Assembly: GCF_014641075.1 (NCBI RefSeq)
Contig: NZ_BMHP01000001.1
Location: forward strand, 1,914,171 to 1,978,170
Reading direction: 5' to 3'
Source of the DNA: Paenibacillus nasutitermitis
Lineage (GTDB): Bacteria; Bacillota; Bacilli; Paenibacillales; Paenibacillaceae
DNA: 64,000 nucleotides
The first letter of the stretch is position 1. The number at the start of each line of letters is the position of its first letter. Below, piece after piece: positions 43,842-52,749 of the stretch. Under the pieces are notes generated by a model. That model had not been told where the DNA came from. It did not search any database and saw only the letters and a list, made by a program, of their open reading frames with translations. Position numbers and translations under genes: made by a program.

Positions 43842-44744
43842 ATGGAACTGAGACAGCTGCAATATTTTATGACGATTTGCGACGAGCTTCACTTCACGCG
43901 GGCTGCCGAGAAAATGGGTGTCAGTACACCCAACATCAGCCAGCAAATCAGAGGTTTGGAGGATGAGCTGGGTGTTCTTCTGTTCGACCGGATCGGGAGA
44001 AAAATCGTGCTCACCGAAGCAGGCGCGATTCTTAAGGAGCATGGCGCGGCCGTTTTCGGACATTTGCAGCAAGCAAACGATGCTATCTTGGATCTGAAGG
44101 CTACGAAAGGCGGATCGCTTTCCATTGGTGTCCTGCCTGGGGATGCCGATCTTGTGTTTAACTCTCTGCTGCTAAGCTTCCATCAGAACTATCCCACAAT
44201 CTCTCTGGCGCTGCTGGAGACAACCAAAGTAACAGAGCAGGTGCTGGACCGCAGCATCGATATCGGCGTAACGATTGAACCTGTCTCCGATGAACGTCTT
44301 ACGAAAACCCCTCTGTTCCGCGAGGAATTCGCCTTGGCGGTAAGCGTACGCGATCCTTTAGCCCGGGAAAGCTCCATACCTTTGAGAAAGCTTCAGAATA
44401 TGAAGATGGTTCTGTTTCCGAATGACCACCAATGCCGCATATTAATTGACCAGTATTGCATGGACAAAGGGTTTCGTCTGCAGCCGCATATGGAAACCAC
44501 GACCTTATTCTCGCTGCTCCATATGGTACAGAGCGGCGTCGGCGCCTGTATTCTTCCGCGGCTGCTGCTGGATAATCTGGCCAACCCGGACATCAAGACC
44601 GTGCAGCTGACCCAACCTGTGCCCAGCCAGGACATTTGTCTGATCTACCGCAGCGACAGATATGTCGGGTATGCCTTGCGAACGTTCATCAAGACGCTGA
44701 AAGCGTATGTGGAAACCGCGATCAATCAGGCGAAATCATCCTGA
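43842..44744 (+). CDS. LysR-family transcriptional regulator
   Basis: The start is ATG 43842, behind GAGGGGTG. The 300-aa product has an N-terminal winged HTH (FTRAAEKMGVSTPNISQQIRG, then GVLLFDRIGRKIVLTEAG) and a substrate-binding domain (GSLSIGVLPGDADLV, GVGACILPRLLL). The presumed target gene is not evident: the minus-strand dinB gene lies upstream with about 190 bp between, so it may control that gene or itself. The effector is unknown. The pattern resembles CynR/CbbR-like members. Confidence 0.92.
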   Translation: MELRQLQYFMTICDELHFTRAAEKMGVSTPNISQQIRGLEDELGVLLFDRIGRKIVLTEAGAILKEHGAAVFGHLQQANDAILDLKATKGGSLSIGVLPGDADLVFNSLLLSFHQNYPTISLALLETTKVTEQVLDRSIDIGVTIEPVSDERLTKTPLFREEFALAVSVRDPLARESSIPLRKLQNMKMVLFPNDHQCRILIDQYCMDKGFRLQPHMETTTLFSLLHMVQSGVGACILPRLLLDNLANPDIKTVQLTQPVPSQDICLIYRSDRYVGYALRTFIKTLKAYVETAINQAKSS

Positions 44745-44773
44745 TTTATTAGTTCTATTTAAGGAGGTGTACG

Positions 44774-45472
44774 ATGGCAGAGACCTTATTGCTTGTAGAA
44801 GATGACCGGAACATAAGAGAGATTGTATCCGATCATTTAACAAGGGAGGGCTATCAGGTTGTGATCGCGATCGATGGGGAACAAGCCAAACGGTTTTTTT
44901 CGCAGGATGTATTTGATTTGATTATTCTCGATCTCATGCTGCCGGGCATAAACGGGATGGATTTACTGCAGCAGATAAGGCTAAAGAGCTGGATTCCCGT
45001 CTTGATCGTGTCGGCGAAAGACGGAGATGTGGACAAGGCGCTGGGGCTCGGTTTCGGAGCAGACGACTATTTGGCCAAGCCGTTCTCTCTGATCGAATTG
45101 ACGGCCAGGGTGAAAGCGGCAATTCGGCGCTCTAAGGTAACCTCTGAAGCGAATGCCTTGAGTGAGGCTCGTACAATACTGATTTTCGATCTTATTATCG
45201 ATTCGGACAATTTCTCTGTGAGGAAGAACGGAGTGGAAATCAAATTGACTGCGAAGGAGTTTCAAATTTTGCGGTTATTTGCGGTCCACCCGAACCGGGT
45301 ATTCACGAAGGCGCAAATTTACGAACAAATTTGGAATGAAGAATACTACGGGGACGAGAACGTAATTAACGTGCATATGCGGCGGCTAAGGGAGAAGATC
45401 GAAGACAATCCATCCACCCCTAGATACATTAAGACATTGTGGGGAATCGGCTATAAGTTGGGGGTTCAGTGA
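44774..45472 (+). CDS. OmpR-family response regulator
   Basis: The 232-aa product has a receiver with ED near residues 9-10, D53 (LDLMLPG), and K in YLAKPFS, then a C-terminal winged helix (ELTARVKAAIRR linker, AKEFQILRLFAVHPNRVFTKAQI, VINVHMRRLREKI). ATG 44774 follows AAGGAGGTG. The kinase gene begins two bases after its stop. With the ABC exporter genes that follow, it forms the standard antibiotic-response layout of Bacilli. Confidence 0.94.
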   Translation: MAETLLLVEDDRNIREIVSDHLTREGYQVVIAIDGEQAKRFFSQDVFDLIILDLMLPGINGMDLLQQIRLKSWIPVLIVSAKDGDVDKALGLGFGADDYLAKPFSLIELTARVKAAIRRSKVTSEANALSEARTILIFDLIIDSDNFSVRKNGVEIKLTAKEFQILRLFAVHPNRVFTKAQIYEQIWNEEYYGDENVINVHMRRLREKIEDNPSTPRYIKTLWGIGYKLGVQ

Positions 45473-45473
45473 A

Positions 45474-46406
45474 TTGACAGCCTTCTTATGTGTAATTCTT
45501 CTCGTATCGGTGTTCATGAATGTTATGCAATACAAAGCAAAGAAGGAACGAAACTCAAACCTCCGTTACATATGCGGCAAGCTCTACGGCATCGTGTCTG
45601 ACCGGACGAATGAACGCCTGTTGCTCGTCACGGCCGAACAGGAGTTAAGGGAATTGCTGATTGGGGTAAACCGGTTGCTTGCGTACATTCATGAGATAAA
45701 CTCGGACAGTGCCCGGACGAAACTGTCGATGAGAAGAATGCTGTCCAATGTTTCACACGATTTGAAGACACCGCTATCAATCGTACTCGGCTATATCGAG
45801 ACGATCCGCTATAATCGCGACCTATCGTCCGAGGAGAGGGACGTTCTATTGTCCAAGGCACAGTTGAAAACGGTGGAAGTGTCGGGACTCATAAACCAAT
45901 TTTTCGATTTAGCGAAGCTGGAATCCGGTGACTGGTTGATAGACCGGAGAAGATTGCATCTAAACGAGGTTTGCAGGAAAAGTATGCTGGGTTTTTACGA
46001 TATTTTTGAGGGCAAAGGAATTGAAGTGTCTATCGAGATTCCGGAAGCACCGATATTCATATACGCCGATGAAGAGGCGCTGCGCCGAATCCTGGACAAC
46101 TTGTTGTCTAACGCCATCCGGTACGGGTACGAAGGCGGCATTGTCGGACTGACGCTGCATCATGATGACAGCTATGCTTATATAGATGTATGGGACAAAG
46201 GCAAAGGAATACGTGAAACGGATAGGGACCGGATATTCGAACGGTTGTATACACTCGAGGATTCCCGGAATTCATCGACGGAGGGGAGCGGTCTGGGGCT
46301 AACCATAACCAAGAAGCTGACAGAACAGCTGGAAGGCTTCATTGATGTGAACAGCAGTCCCTATGAACGGACGGTGTTTGCGTTGCGGTTTGCAAAGTTG
46401 AAGTAA
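45474..46406 (+). CDS. Small sensor histidine kinase
   Basis: TTG 45474 is used, behind GGGGG in the end of the regulator gene. The 310-aa product has one N-terminal membrane segment (FLCVILLVSVFMNVM) and no outer domain, then HisKA with SHDLKTPLSIVLGYIE and ATPase motifs (LDNLLSNAIRYG, DKGKGI, GSGLGLTI). Kinases without an outer sensor often detect antibiotics through a partner ABC transporter (known for BceS-like systems); that is possible here but not shown. Confidence 0.92.
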   Translation: MTAFLCVILLVSVFMNVMQYKAKKERNSNLRYICGKLYGIVSDRTNERLLLVTAEQELRELLIGVNRLLAYIHEINSDSARTKLSMRRMLSNVSHDLKTPLSIVLGYIETIRYNRDLSSEERDVLLSKAQLKTVEVSGLINQFFDLAKLESGDWLIDRRRLHLNEVCRKSMLGFYDIFEGKGIEVSIEIPEAPIFIYADEEALRRILDNLLSNAIRYGYEGGIVGLTLHHDDSYAYIDVWDKGKGIRETDRDRIFERLYTLEDSRNSSTEGSGLGLTITKKLTEQLEGFIDVNSSPYERTVFALRFAKLK

Positions 46407-46442
46407 TTGTTTCTCATCGATGCATCCTCGAGAAGTAAGATT

Positions 46443-46488
46443 TTCTTAAGAATCGAGTAATAGAAAAGACAGAGCCCCCGGATAAAAT
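46443..46488 (+). promoter_or_regulatory. Candidate operator and -10 before the ABC exporter genes
   Basis: TTCTTAAGAA (46443-46452) is a palindrome in an A/T-rich context. TAAAAT at 46483-46488 is a plausible -10. The position between kinase and exporter genes fits a site for the OmpR-type regulator. The assignment is tentative. Confidence 0.4.
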
Positions 46489-46519
46489 GAGATACATAGA
46501 CAGGGGAAGGAAGTGCACC

Positions 46520-47455
46520 ATGACGTATATACTGCGAACACATCAGTTGACGAAAAACTACCGCGGGATGGAAGTCGTTTCAGGAGTGAGCATGAATATC
46601 CGGCAGGGTGAAATTTATGGATTTCTCGGCCCTAACGGCGCAGGAAAAACGACTGTGATGAAGATGATGACGAATCTTGTGAAGCCAACAAGCGGTGAAA
46701 TCGAAATCCTGGGGGAGAAATTGACACCCACCTCGTACGAGGTGTTGAAAAGAATGGGCAGCATAATCGAAAATCCTATCTTTTATGAGAATTTTACGGC
46801 TCAGGAGAACTTGGAGCTTCATTGCGAGTACATGGGTTATTATAACAAGAACGCGATCCCTGAAGCGCTGGAATTGGTGAAATTGAAGAACGTCGAGCGT
46901 AAGCGGGTTAAAGAGTTTTCCCTCGGCATGAAGCAACGGCTGGGAATCGCGCGTGCCATTTCGACGAAACCCGAGCTGCTGATTCTGGATGAACCGATCA
47001 ACGGACTCGATCCCGTCGGTATCCGTGAGCTGCGGGATTTGTTCCATTTGCTGAGCAGGCAGTATGGCATTACCCTGCTCATCTCCAGTCACATTCTGGG
47101 GGAGATGGAGCAGATTGCAGACACAATCGGTGTCATACGTGAAGGGAAGCTGCTGGAAGAGGTACCGATGGATGCGATTCGGGGAAGACAGACGGAATAT
47201 ATGGAACTGCATACTCCGGACATCACGAAAGCCGCATTCTTACTGGAGAATGGATTAAATGTGACGAATTTCCGGATCATTGAGGGAAGCAGCGTCATCA
47301 AAATCTATGACCTGAAAATTCCCCAAAGTGAGATGGCGAAGGCTTTAATCATGAACGGAGTATCCGTAGATTCCTTCTACAAGAAGAGCCACTCCCTCGA
47401 GGATTATTTCTTGCAATTAATCAAAGGAGGCGGCCAGCATGATGCATCTCATTAA
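46520..47455 (+). CDS. ABC exporter ATPase, BcrA type
   Basis: I choose ATG 46520, preceded by GGGGAAGGAAG; an open extension to 46487 lacks a site. The 311-aa product has Walker A GPNGAGKT, the signature FSLGMKQRLGIA, and Walker B LLILDEPINGLDP. It has the C-terminal extension of bacitracin or lantibiotic self-protection ATPases. It powers the small permease encoded next, whose gene overlaps by 17 bp. The likely role is removal of a membrane-active antibiotic. Confidence 0.93.
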   Translation: MTYILRTHQLTKNYRGMEVVSGVSMNIRQGEIYGFLGPNGAGKTTVMKMMTNLVKPTSGEIEILGEKLTPTSYEVLKRMGSIIENPIFYENFTAQENLELHCEYMGYYNKNAIPEALELVKLKNVERKRVKEFSLGMKQRLGIARAISTKPELLILDEPINGLDPVGIRELRDLFHLLSRQYGITLLISSHILGEMEQIADTIGVIREGKLLEEVPMDAIRGRQTEYMELHTPDITKAAFLLENGLNVTNFRIIEGSSVIKIYDLKIPQSEMAKALIMNGVSVDSFYKKSHSLEDYFLQLIKGGGQHDASH

Positions 47456-48119
47456 ATTGGAAATGAGAAAAATAAAGCTCGGTGGCATCCTCAGAACAGC
47501 GATTATTGCCAATTTGGTTATTCTCGGGTTCATCCTGCTCCTCTGTTCAGATGTCTCCGAAGGAGAGCTTGCTTTCAAGGACTATACTGAGGCGCTCGCT
47601 ATAATTGAAATGTTCGTCAAAGCCACGTTTGTCATTTATGCTTCCGTCCTGCTTGCCAGAATAGTCGTGGACGAATTCAGGAACAACACGATTTCTATCC
47701 TGTTTATGTACCCTATCAACCGGAAAAAGCTGCTTTTGTCTAAACTTCTTATCGTCTGCACCTTAACTTTTGGATTAGTGGTCATATCCGATGTGCTTAT
47801 ATCTATGGGTTTCTACTTTTTCAATGAAAAGCTCCAGTTCGTGACGGATCCTTTGACGGCCGAGATTGTAGCGGATCAAGCGCTTCGACTTGTGGCCAAT
47901 GCAGCAGCTGCAACTGGAATGGCGCTAATTCCTTTGTTTTTCGGTATGCGCAAAAAGTCGGTGTCGACCACCATTGTATCCTCTATTCTCATAGTCGCTA
48001 TTCTTAATTCGGGCGGAACAACCCTGAGTTCCATCATCGTGGTTCCCATCATGCTCGGGTTTGTCGGTTTTTTCATTGCTTACTTATCGATACGCAAAGT
48101 GGAGCATATAGATATATAA
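47439..48119 (+). CDS. ABC-2 type permease of the exporter
   Basis: The 226-aa membrane protein has about six segments (IIANLVILGFILLLC, VIYASVLLARIVVDEF, FIAYL near the end) and the RNNTISILFMYPINRKKLLLSKLL loop typical of BcrB/LanG-like ABC-2 permeases. ATG 47439 follows AAAGGAGG inside the ATPase gene. It acts with the preceding ATPase. Confidence 0.9.
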   Translation: MMHLIKLEMRKIKLGGILRTAIIANLVILGFILLLCSDVSEGELAFKDYTEALAIIEMFVKATFVIYASVLLARIVVDEFRNNTISILFMYPINRKKLLLSKLLIVCTLTFGLVVISDVLISMGFYFFNEKLQFVTDPLTAEIVADQALRLVANAAAATGMALIPLFFGMRKKSVSTTIVSSILIVAILNSGGTTLSSIIVVPIMLGFVGFFIAYLSIRKVEHIDI

Positions 48120-48177
48120 TCGAAAATCAAGATGTAATTGTTGTTTTGAAACAGTAGTGGACATAACGGAACGCGCG

Positions 48178-48207
48178 GAAGCTTGAGAAATCAAGCTTCT
48201 TTGTTTT
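48178..48207 (+). terminator. Terminator after the exporter genes
   Basis: GAAGCTTGA, loop gaaa, TCAAGCTTC, then TTTGTTTT. This is a compact intrinsic terminator. The following bases up to 48394 show no gene and probably hold the promoter of the next gene. Confidence 0.85.
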
Positions 48208-48394
48208 AATGTCCCTACATTTTCTCGTGACACGCTATCTCTCAGTCAGTCATTCATGGATTCATGACATTTTAGGACAGCCTCTTATCATCTGCTATTT
48301 GGAAAAACTCGCAACATTTATGATCCTCATTCGTCTAATTGTTGATTGACCATCATTCAAAAATTCAGAATTATTTGGGCTAGGAGGCTGTAAC

Positions 48395-50311
48395 ATGTTT
48401 CGTAGATCACGACGACTTGCTCTAATAGGCACCGCCGCACTGGCTATCACGTTAACCCATCTCTTACCTGGTTCAACTGATGTTCATGCCGCGGCCCAAG
48501 TTCCTGTATCAAAGAGTATTAAGGTAACTTTTAACGGGAGCGAATATAAACCGAAATCTGCTCCATTTGTCAGCAGCGGCTCTGTATATCTGCCGGTACG
48601 AGATATGGGGGAACTGCTCGGAACCATGGTTGCCTGGAATTCAACAGACAAAACGGTGACGATGAACTATCCCGAGCTGACCGTGAAGCTCGTTTACGGC
48701 TCGAAGAATGCAGCAGTCAACGGCAAAACGGTCGCATTGACGGCGCCTCTGCTCATGGTCGAAGGACGAATTTTTGTACCGCTACGTTTCTTCTCCGAAG
48801 CTACAGGAGCAGGCGTGAAGTGGGACCCATCGCGGAAGACGGTGAGTATTACGCGTGCGGATGACTTCATCAAACAACAGGTGTGGAGCAGTATTTGGTT
48901 GAATCGAAAAACCGGCGAGGTGTATACAGCCCGGGATGAGCAATCTCCCGCTATTCTTGTCGGGAAGCTGAATGCCTCCATCAAAGGCAATGTTTCCTTC
49001 ACTGAAGGGGGGATCGGCGGCGGGAGCGGGTCGGTTCTCACGATTGTCGATAATTATGGCGAACCACGTGTTCAGTATGATGCTTACGGTCTTTTCATTC
49101 AAAACAATAAGATCGTCAGTCAGAAGAAGGCGAGCTACTTTCAGCGTTATGAGCAAAATGCGAGTTATTTCCAAGTCTATCATCCAAATGGATGGCTCCA
49201 GTATTCGGTGCTGACCGATGGTAAGTCGGTGACCGTATTCAATGAGCAGGGCAAAGCGGTTAAAGAATACGATCTGCCGGCGCTTGCGGGCAAGGATGAG
49301 GTCTATTCCGTACTTGCAATCGGCGAGGATTATTTAGTTGTTCGTCCGAACCAGACCGGGCTCCTGACCTTGATCGACCTCAAAGACAATACCACGGTTG
49401 TGCTTGCCGACAAGCTTCTTACGGGCAAGGATTTGGATTATGCCCACAGCAACGATGTCCCGTATCATGGAGACGAGTTGTTATTCGCCGGCGATATGGG
49501 GTATGGCATGCTGCATTTCTATTACGATAGTCCGGTCGACGACAAGAAAGACAGCTACGTCCGCTTATCTTACGATCGGCCCTCCTATGAGGAAGAGCGG
49601 AATGCGCTGCCCAAAAATCGCAGCGTAAGCGAACTGGCTGCTGTTTGCAAGCAAGAGACCATAAAATCAGTGGACATGCAGGATGGAGATATCCAGTATA
49701 TCCCTCTTGTTGGTGCAAACAAAGAGGACGGAAAATCCATAAACACTGTCTGCGGCATTTTGAAGAAATTCGCTTCCAAGGGTGTACAGGAGACAGGACA
49801 AGCACCCATTACGGAAACTTTTTTCCATGGTATGGGAATCAGTTTCACTGAAGGCGACTCTTTGGAATTGTATCCCGATTCAAAAGGGTTGGCCATCGAT
49901 CTGGGAGACAATCAACGTCTCATTCTTGCCGACAGTCAGGTTAACCGTGATTTTGAAAATCTGAAAGTTTCACTCCCGCAAATATCGGTCGGACCCAATC
50001 CGGCCCATATTGGAGAAACGGTGCATATCACAGGCGCAAATGGTGAATTTTGGAGTGAAACAAGCGCAGTATCCGTCTATTGGATGCCGACCGACAGCTA
50101 CTCCAACACGGATAAAAAAGCGCTTCTTATCTACACCGGGAAAGCGAAGTTTGGCCGCTATGATATTAAGTTCAAAATGCCGGCTTCCGGGAAAGCTTCC
50201 GACGGGTCAATGAAAGCAATCCCATTGGGCAAAGGCAGGATCAGCGTATATGATTCAGCTTCAATCGAGATGCTGCCTGCGGCGGCTTCAACGGCGAAAA
50301 CAGGGAAATAG
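48395..50311 (+). CDS. Secreted CuAO-N (copper amine oxidase N-like) domain protein
   Basis: The 638-aa product has a basic signal peptide with cleavage near VHAAA (about residue 33). A tandem copper-amine-oxidase N-like domain follows at about residues 40-150 (VYLPVRDMGELLGTMVAWN, GRIFVPLRFFSEATGAGVKW). Next come a long beta-rich middle region and a C-terminal Ig-like domain (NPAHIGETVHITGANGEF). CuAO-N domains in Paenibacillus are common wall-associated modules, not amine oxidases. No catalytic domain was seen. The ATG follows AGGAGG. It is a single-gene unit bounded by hairpins. Confidence 0.9.
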   Translation: MFRRSRRLALIGTAALAITLTHLLPGSTDVHAAAQVPVSKSIKVTFNGSEYKPKSAPFVSSGSVYLPVRDMGELLGTMVAWNSTDKTVTMNYPELTVKLVYGSKNAAVNGKTVALTAPLLMVEGRIFVPLRFFSEATGAGVKWDPSRKTVSITRADDFIKQQVWSSIWLNRKTGEVYTARDEQSPAILVGKLNASIKGNVSFTEGGIGGGSGSVLTIVDNYGEPRVQYDAYGLFIQNNKIVSQKKASYFQRYEQNASYFQVYHPNGWLQYSVLTDGKSVTVFNEQGKAVKEYDLPALAGKDEVYSVLAIGEDYLVVRPNQTGLLTLIDLKDNTTVVLADKLLTGKDLDYAHSNDVPYHGDELLFAGDMGYGMLHFYYDSPVDDKKDSYVRLSYDRPSYEEERNALPKNRSVSELAAVCKQETIKSVDMQDGDIQYIPLVGANKEDGKSINTVCGILKKFASKGVQETGQAPITETFFHGMGISFTEGDSLELYPDSKGLAIDLGDNQRLILADSQVNRDFENLKVSLPQISVGPNPAHIGETVHITGANGEFWSETSAVSVYWMPTDSYSNTDKKALLIYTGKAKFGRYDIKFKMPASGKASDGSMKAIPLGKGRISVYDSASIEMLPAAASTAKTGK

Positions 50312-50356
50312 AAGCCGAATAATTACAATGAATTAAGGTGGCAACCCGTAAATGTA

Positions 50357-50396
50357 AATAGGGCTTCCCATCGTCATAACGATGGGAAGCCCTATT
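50357..50396. terminator. Two-way terminator
   Basis: AATAGGGCTTCCCATCGT and its complement (50357-50374/50379-50396) form an 18-bp stem with the 4-base loop cata. It ends beside the stop codon of the minus-strand small gene and serves the CuAO-N gene from the other side. Confidence 0.85.
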
Positions 50397-50397
50397 A

Positions 50398-50649
50398 TTA
50401 CTCAATTACTTTTAGCATAGGAGCATTGTATTTATCGGCAGGGGGGGGGGCCAACTTTTCCCGTTCCTTTTCTTTCTCTTGCATCTTCTTGATGAGCTGT
50501 TCATTAAATTCAATTGAAGGCTTATAGGATCCGTTATAAGCGATACCGAGCAGCTTCTTGTCATATCGTGATAAGGACATCAGGGCAATTTCCCCATTTT
50601 CGCCCGTCACATCGACTATCCTTCCGGAGAGTGGGCGTAGTTCCAACAT
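50398..50649 (-). CDS. Small unknown protein with a homopolymer tract
   Basis: ATG 50649 gives 83 aa; upstream codons to 50757 look non-coding and overlap the VOC gene. The ribosome site is poor. The N-terminal half (LELRPLSGRIVDVTGENGEIALMSL) is compact, and the C-terminal half (IKKMQEKEKEREKLAP) is a charged helix. A run of ten C (G on the + strand, 50441-50450) encodes the PPP part near the end. No family is recognised. It may be a remnant. Confidence 0.5.
   Translation of the reverse strand: MLELRPLSGRIVDVTGENGEIALMSLSRYDKKLLGIAYNGSYKPSIEFNEQLIKKMQEKEKEREKLAPPPADKYNAPMLKVIE
50441..50450. repeat. Ten-base G/C homopolymer inside the small gene
   Basis: Ten consecutive G on the + strand lie within the 83-aa reading frame, 44-53 bases from its end. 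Such tracts slip in replication, and also cause sequencing errors. A change of one base would alter the last ~14 codons. Confidence 0.9.
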
Positions 50650-50722
50650 AGCAATTGAGAAGAAATCATAGCAAGATCTGAATGATAGGATAGAACAAAA
50701 TAAGAATCGGGGAGGGAACAAC

Positions 50723-51106
50723 TTGAAGCTTTCACATCTACGTTTTTTGGTGCCCAATATCAGGGAATGTTTTTTGTTTTATCGCGACATTCTTGGACTT
50801 GAAGTCCGGTACGGCGATGAAACGACTCCTTTTGCCGAGTTTCATACGGGAAGCACAAATTTGGCGTTGGAATCCCCAAAAGATAGCAGCCATAACGAAG
50901 GTATGATTAAGCCGATTGAACCTAGCGCGCCGGATAAGGTTGCTCTCATTTTCAAAGTCGAGGACATTGACGCAACGTACGATCGATTAAAGAGCAGTAA
51001 TGTTGAATTTGTGAAGGAACCGCATGACACACCTGAATGGGGGCATCGAGTAGCCTATTTTACTGATCCTGCCGGGAATTTGATAGAGCTTAATCAAGGC
51101 ATTTAA
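50723..51106 (+). CDS. VOC-superfamily (glyoxalase/bleomycin-resistance type) protein
   Basis: TTG 50723 follows GGGGAGGG and gives 127 aa. The paired beta-alpha-beta units of the VOC fold are visible (HLRFLVPNIRECFLFYRDILGLEV and FTDPAGNLIELNQ). Metal ligands are likely His5 and a Glu near the C terminus (IELNQ), as in the family. The substrate is unknown. It is a single gene, 74 bp before the RDD gene. Confidence 0.88.
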   Translation: MKLSHLRFLVPNIRECFLFYRDILGLEVRYGDETTPFAEFHTGSTNLALESPKDSSHNEGMIKPIEPSAPDKVALIFKVEDIDATYDRLKSSNVEFVKEPHDTPEWGHRVAYFTDPAGNLIELNQGI

Positions 51107-51180
51107 CCGTTAGGTCCGCCTGTTAAGGGTTGGAGATCCGGTTACGGAGGAAAAGTTCCTTTTCTTGGAGGGAGAGAGTT

Positions 51181-51714
51181 ATGCTTGAGCATGGAAAATT
51201 CCATACCGTATCTTTCGGAACCCGTATAGCAGCATTTTTGTGGGATTATTTAATGATTGCAGGCTATATCATCGTGCTCGTCGGCATATCTTTTGTTGCA
51301 CGGCCCCTATTAGTTCCACTGTTTACGACAAACCCTCTACAAGCTGAATTCACAGGGTTTCTTTTCATTACTCTGCCTGTATATCTTTATTTCGCCTTAT
51401 GCGAAGGTTCGAAATTCCATGCAACATGGGGAAAACGAAAAATGGGCATTGTGGTGACAGGCAATAACGGTCAATCAATCGGACTCTGTACATCGCTATT
51501 TCGTTCTGCTCTTAAATTTATGCCATGGGAGCTCGCACATTTCACTATTTGGCATATGGTGATCCATTCCGGATATGCGGATTCCGTCATCTATTCTTTA
51601 TTGGCTGCTGTCTACGGTCTGGTTCTCATCTACTTAATTAGTCCTTTATGGAGCAAAAACAAACAAACGGTTTATGACTTTTTGGCAGGGACCGTTATTA
51701 GGTCCGGCGATTAA
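51181..51714 (+). CDS. RDD-family membrane protein
   Basis: I choose ATG 51181, with GGAGGGAGAG upstream; the open extension to 51130 lacks a site. The 177-aa product has RIAAFLWDYLMI (the Arg and Asp of the RDD motif), about three to four membrane segments, and TWGKRKMGIVVTG after the second. RDD proteins are poorly understood, and some are Na+/H+ transport-linked. Its end overlaps the convergent thpR gene by four bases. Confidence 0.85.
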   Translation: MLEHGKFHTVSFGTRIAAFLWDYLMIAGYIIVLVGISFVARPLLVPLFTTNPLQAEFTGFLFITLPVYLYFALCEGSKFHATWGKRKMGIVVTGNNGQSIGLCTSLFRSALKFMPWELAHFTIWHMVIHSGYADSVIYSLLAAVYGLVLIYLISPLWSKNKQTVYDFLAGTVIRSGD

Positions 51715-52376
51715 CGCAAAGAGATGTGGGCTGCCTTTTCATACATCGGAACCCGGTGCATATGGGTACGATACAGAATGATCTCATCAACGAGCCATCC
51801 CGGCGGATTGTCCATGTCATAAGCCTCTCGCTGCAATTGCTCATCCGTGTTCGGGGGAGAACCGTAATCCATCTGTCCGCTCGAATTATCGGCTAAAAGG
51901 AGTTCCGGCAGAATGAAAGCTTCCTTTCCCGTATATTTCCTGGCGAGGGTTAGGTGGGGGCTATATGCGCGATCCTCCGCCGGAAATCCCAATGGAGTCA
52001 TCGTATCGACGATCAAATGCTGAAGAGCGCGCAGCTGATCCAGTTCGCCGCCGAGTCCTGCCCAGAGCACTCTCGGCTGCTCGGGATTACCGAACGTTCC
52101 CGTACCCGCGAGCGACAAGTGAAAGGGCTGTATCCTCCCGGAACCGACTTCGGACACTAAAGCTGCCTCCAATTCAGGGATGCGAGTCGCAGACGTATCA
52201 CCCAGAAAATGCAGCGTCACATGCAGGTCTGCCTCGTTCGTCCACTTGCGAAATGGCAGTGATGAACGGACATCATTTGTCCAAGCGCTAATCCTAAGTT
52301 TCAGAGTATCCGGCAGCGGCACGGCTACAAACAAACGTTGAGATTCATTGGCTGGAGAGGGTGATGGTGTGGTCAT
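51711..52376 (-). CDS. thpR: RNA 2',3'-cyclic phosphodiesterase
   Basis: The 221-aa protein is of the 2H phosphoesterase superfamily. The two catalytic HxTx motifs are HVTLHFLG and HLTLARKY, about 90 residues apart. The N terminus RLFVAVPLPD is typical of LigT/ThpR. It opens 2',3'-cyclic phosphate ends of RNA. The start at 52376 has GAGGAAG in front. The C terminus (VDEIILYRTHMH) also matches the family. Confidence 0.92.
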   Translation of the reverse strand: MTTPSPSPANESQRLFVAVPLPDTLKLRISAWTNDVRSSLPFRKWTNEADLHVTLHFLGDTSATRIPELEAALVSEVGSGRIQPFHLSLAGTGTFGNPEQPRVLWAGLGGELDQLRALQHLIVDTMTPLGFPAEDRAYSPHLTLARKYTGKEAFILPELLLADNSSGQMDYGSPPNTDEQLQREAYDMDNPPGWLVDEIILYRTHMHRVPMYEKAAHISLR

Positions 52377-52393
52377 AATGGTTCTTCCTCCTC

Positions 52394-52576
52394 ATGATAA
52401 AAGTTCCGCTGTGGAATGATAGGAGCTTTAAAAGAATAACCGAATTCCGTCAGGAACATTTTATTTCCATTGAACTCGAACATCGCAGTCTTAAACGGGA
52501 GACGGCCACACTGTCCGGCGGTGAATCGCAGCGGGTCATAATGGTCCGTCATCCGGGCAGCTTTACGATATCATAA
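52394..52576 (+). pseudogene. Fragment of a UvrA-type ABC ATPase
   Basis: From about 52475 the frame reads KRETATLSGGESQRVIMVRH, the signature motif of UvrA, then PGS and a stop. The Walker B aspartate and everything after it are missing, and the upstream part shows no UvrA domain. It is therefore a short remnant, probably of a second UvrA (UvrA2-like) gene. Confidence 0.75.
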
Positions 52577-52582
52577 TCAGGT

Positions 52583-52612
52583 TATCCATAGTGACTGGAT
52601 AGCTTTTTTTTT
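52583..52612 (+). terminator. Terminator-like hairpin after the UvrA fragment
   Basis: TATCCA and TGGATA (52583-52588/52596-52601) form a short stem followed by nine T. It could be the surviving terminator of a lost gene. Confidence 0.65.
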
Positions 52613-52749
52613 GCTCTCGTGGCCTGGGATACGGTCCACCCTGGCGTCAAAACGATGGTTCGTGGCACACGTTCTCTATCGAATTCATGAGAATGATGAT
52701 AAAATATTCTAAAACAAGGTAGCAACGGCTTTTGCTAAGATAAAGGTGT

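Noticed and set aside
52394..52576. A real 60-aa gene
   Set aside because: The only recognisable part is a UvrA signature cut off before Walker B, so it is treated as a remnant.
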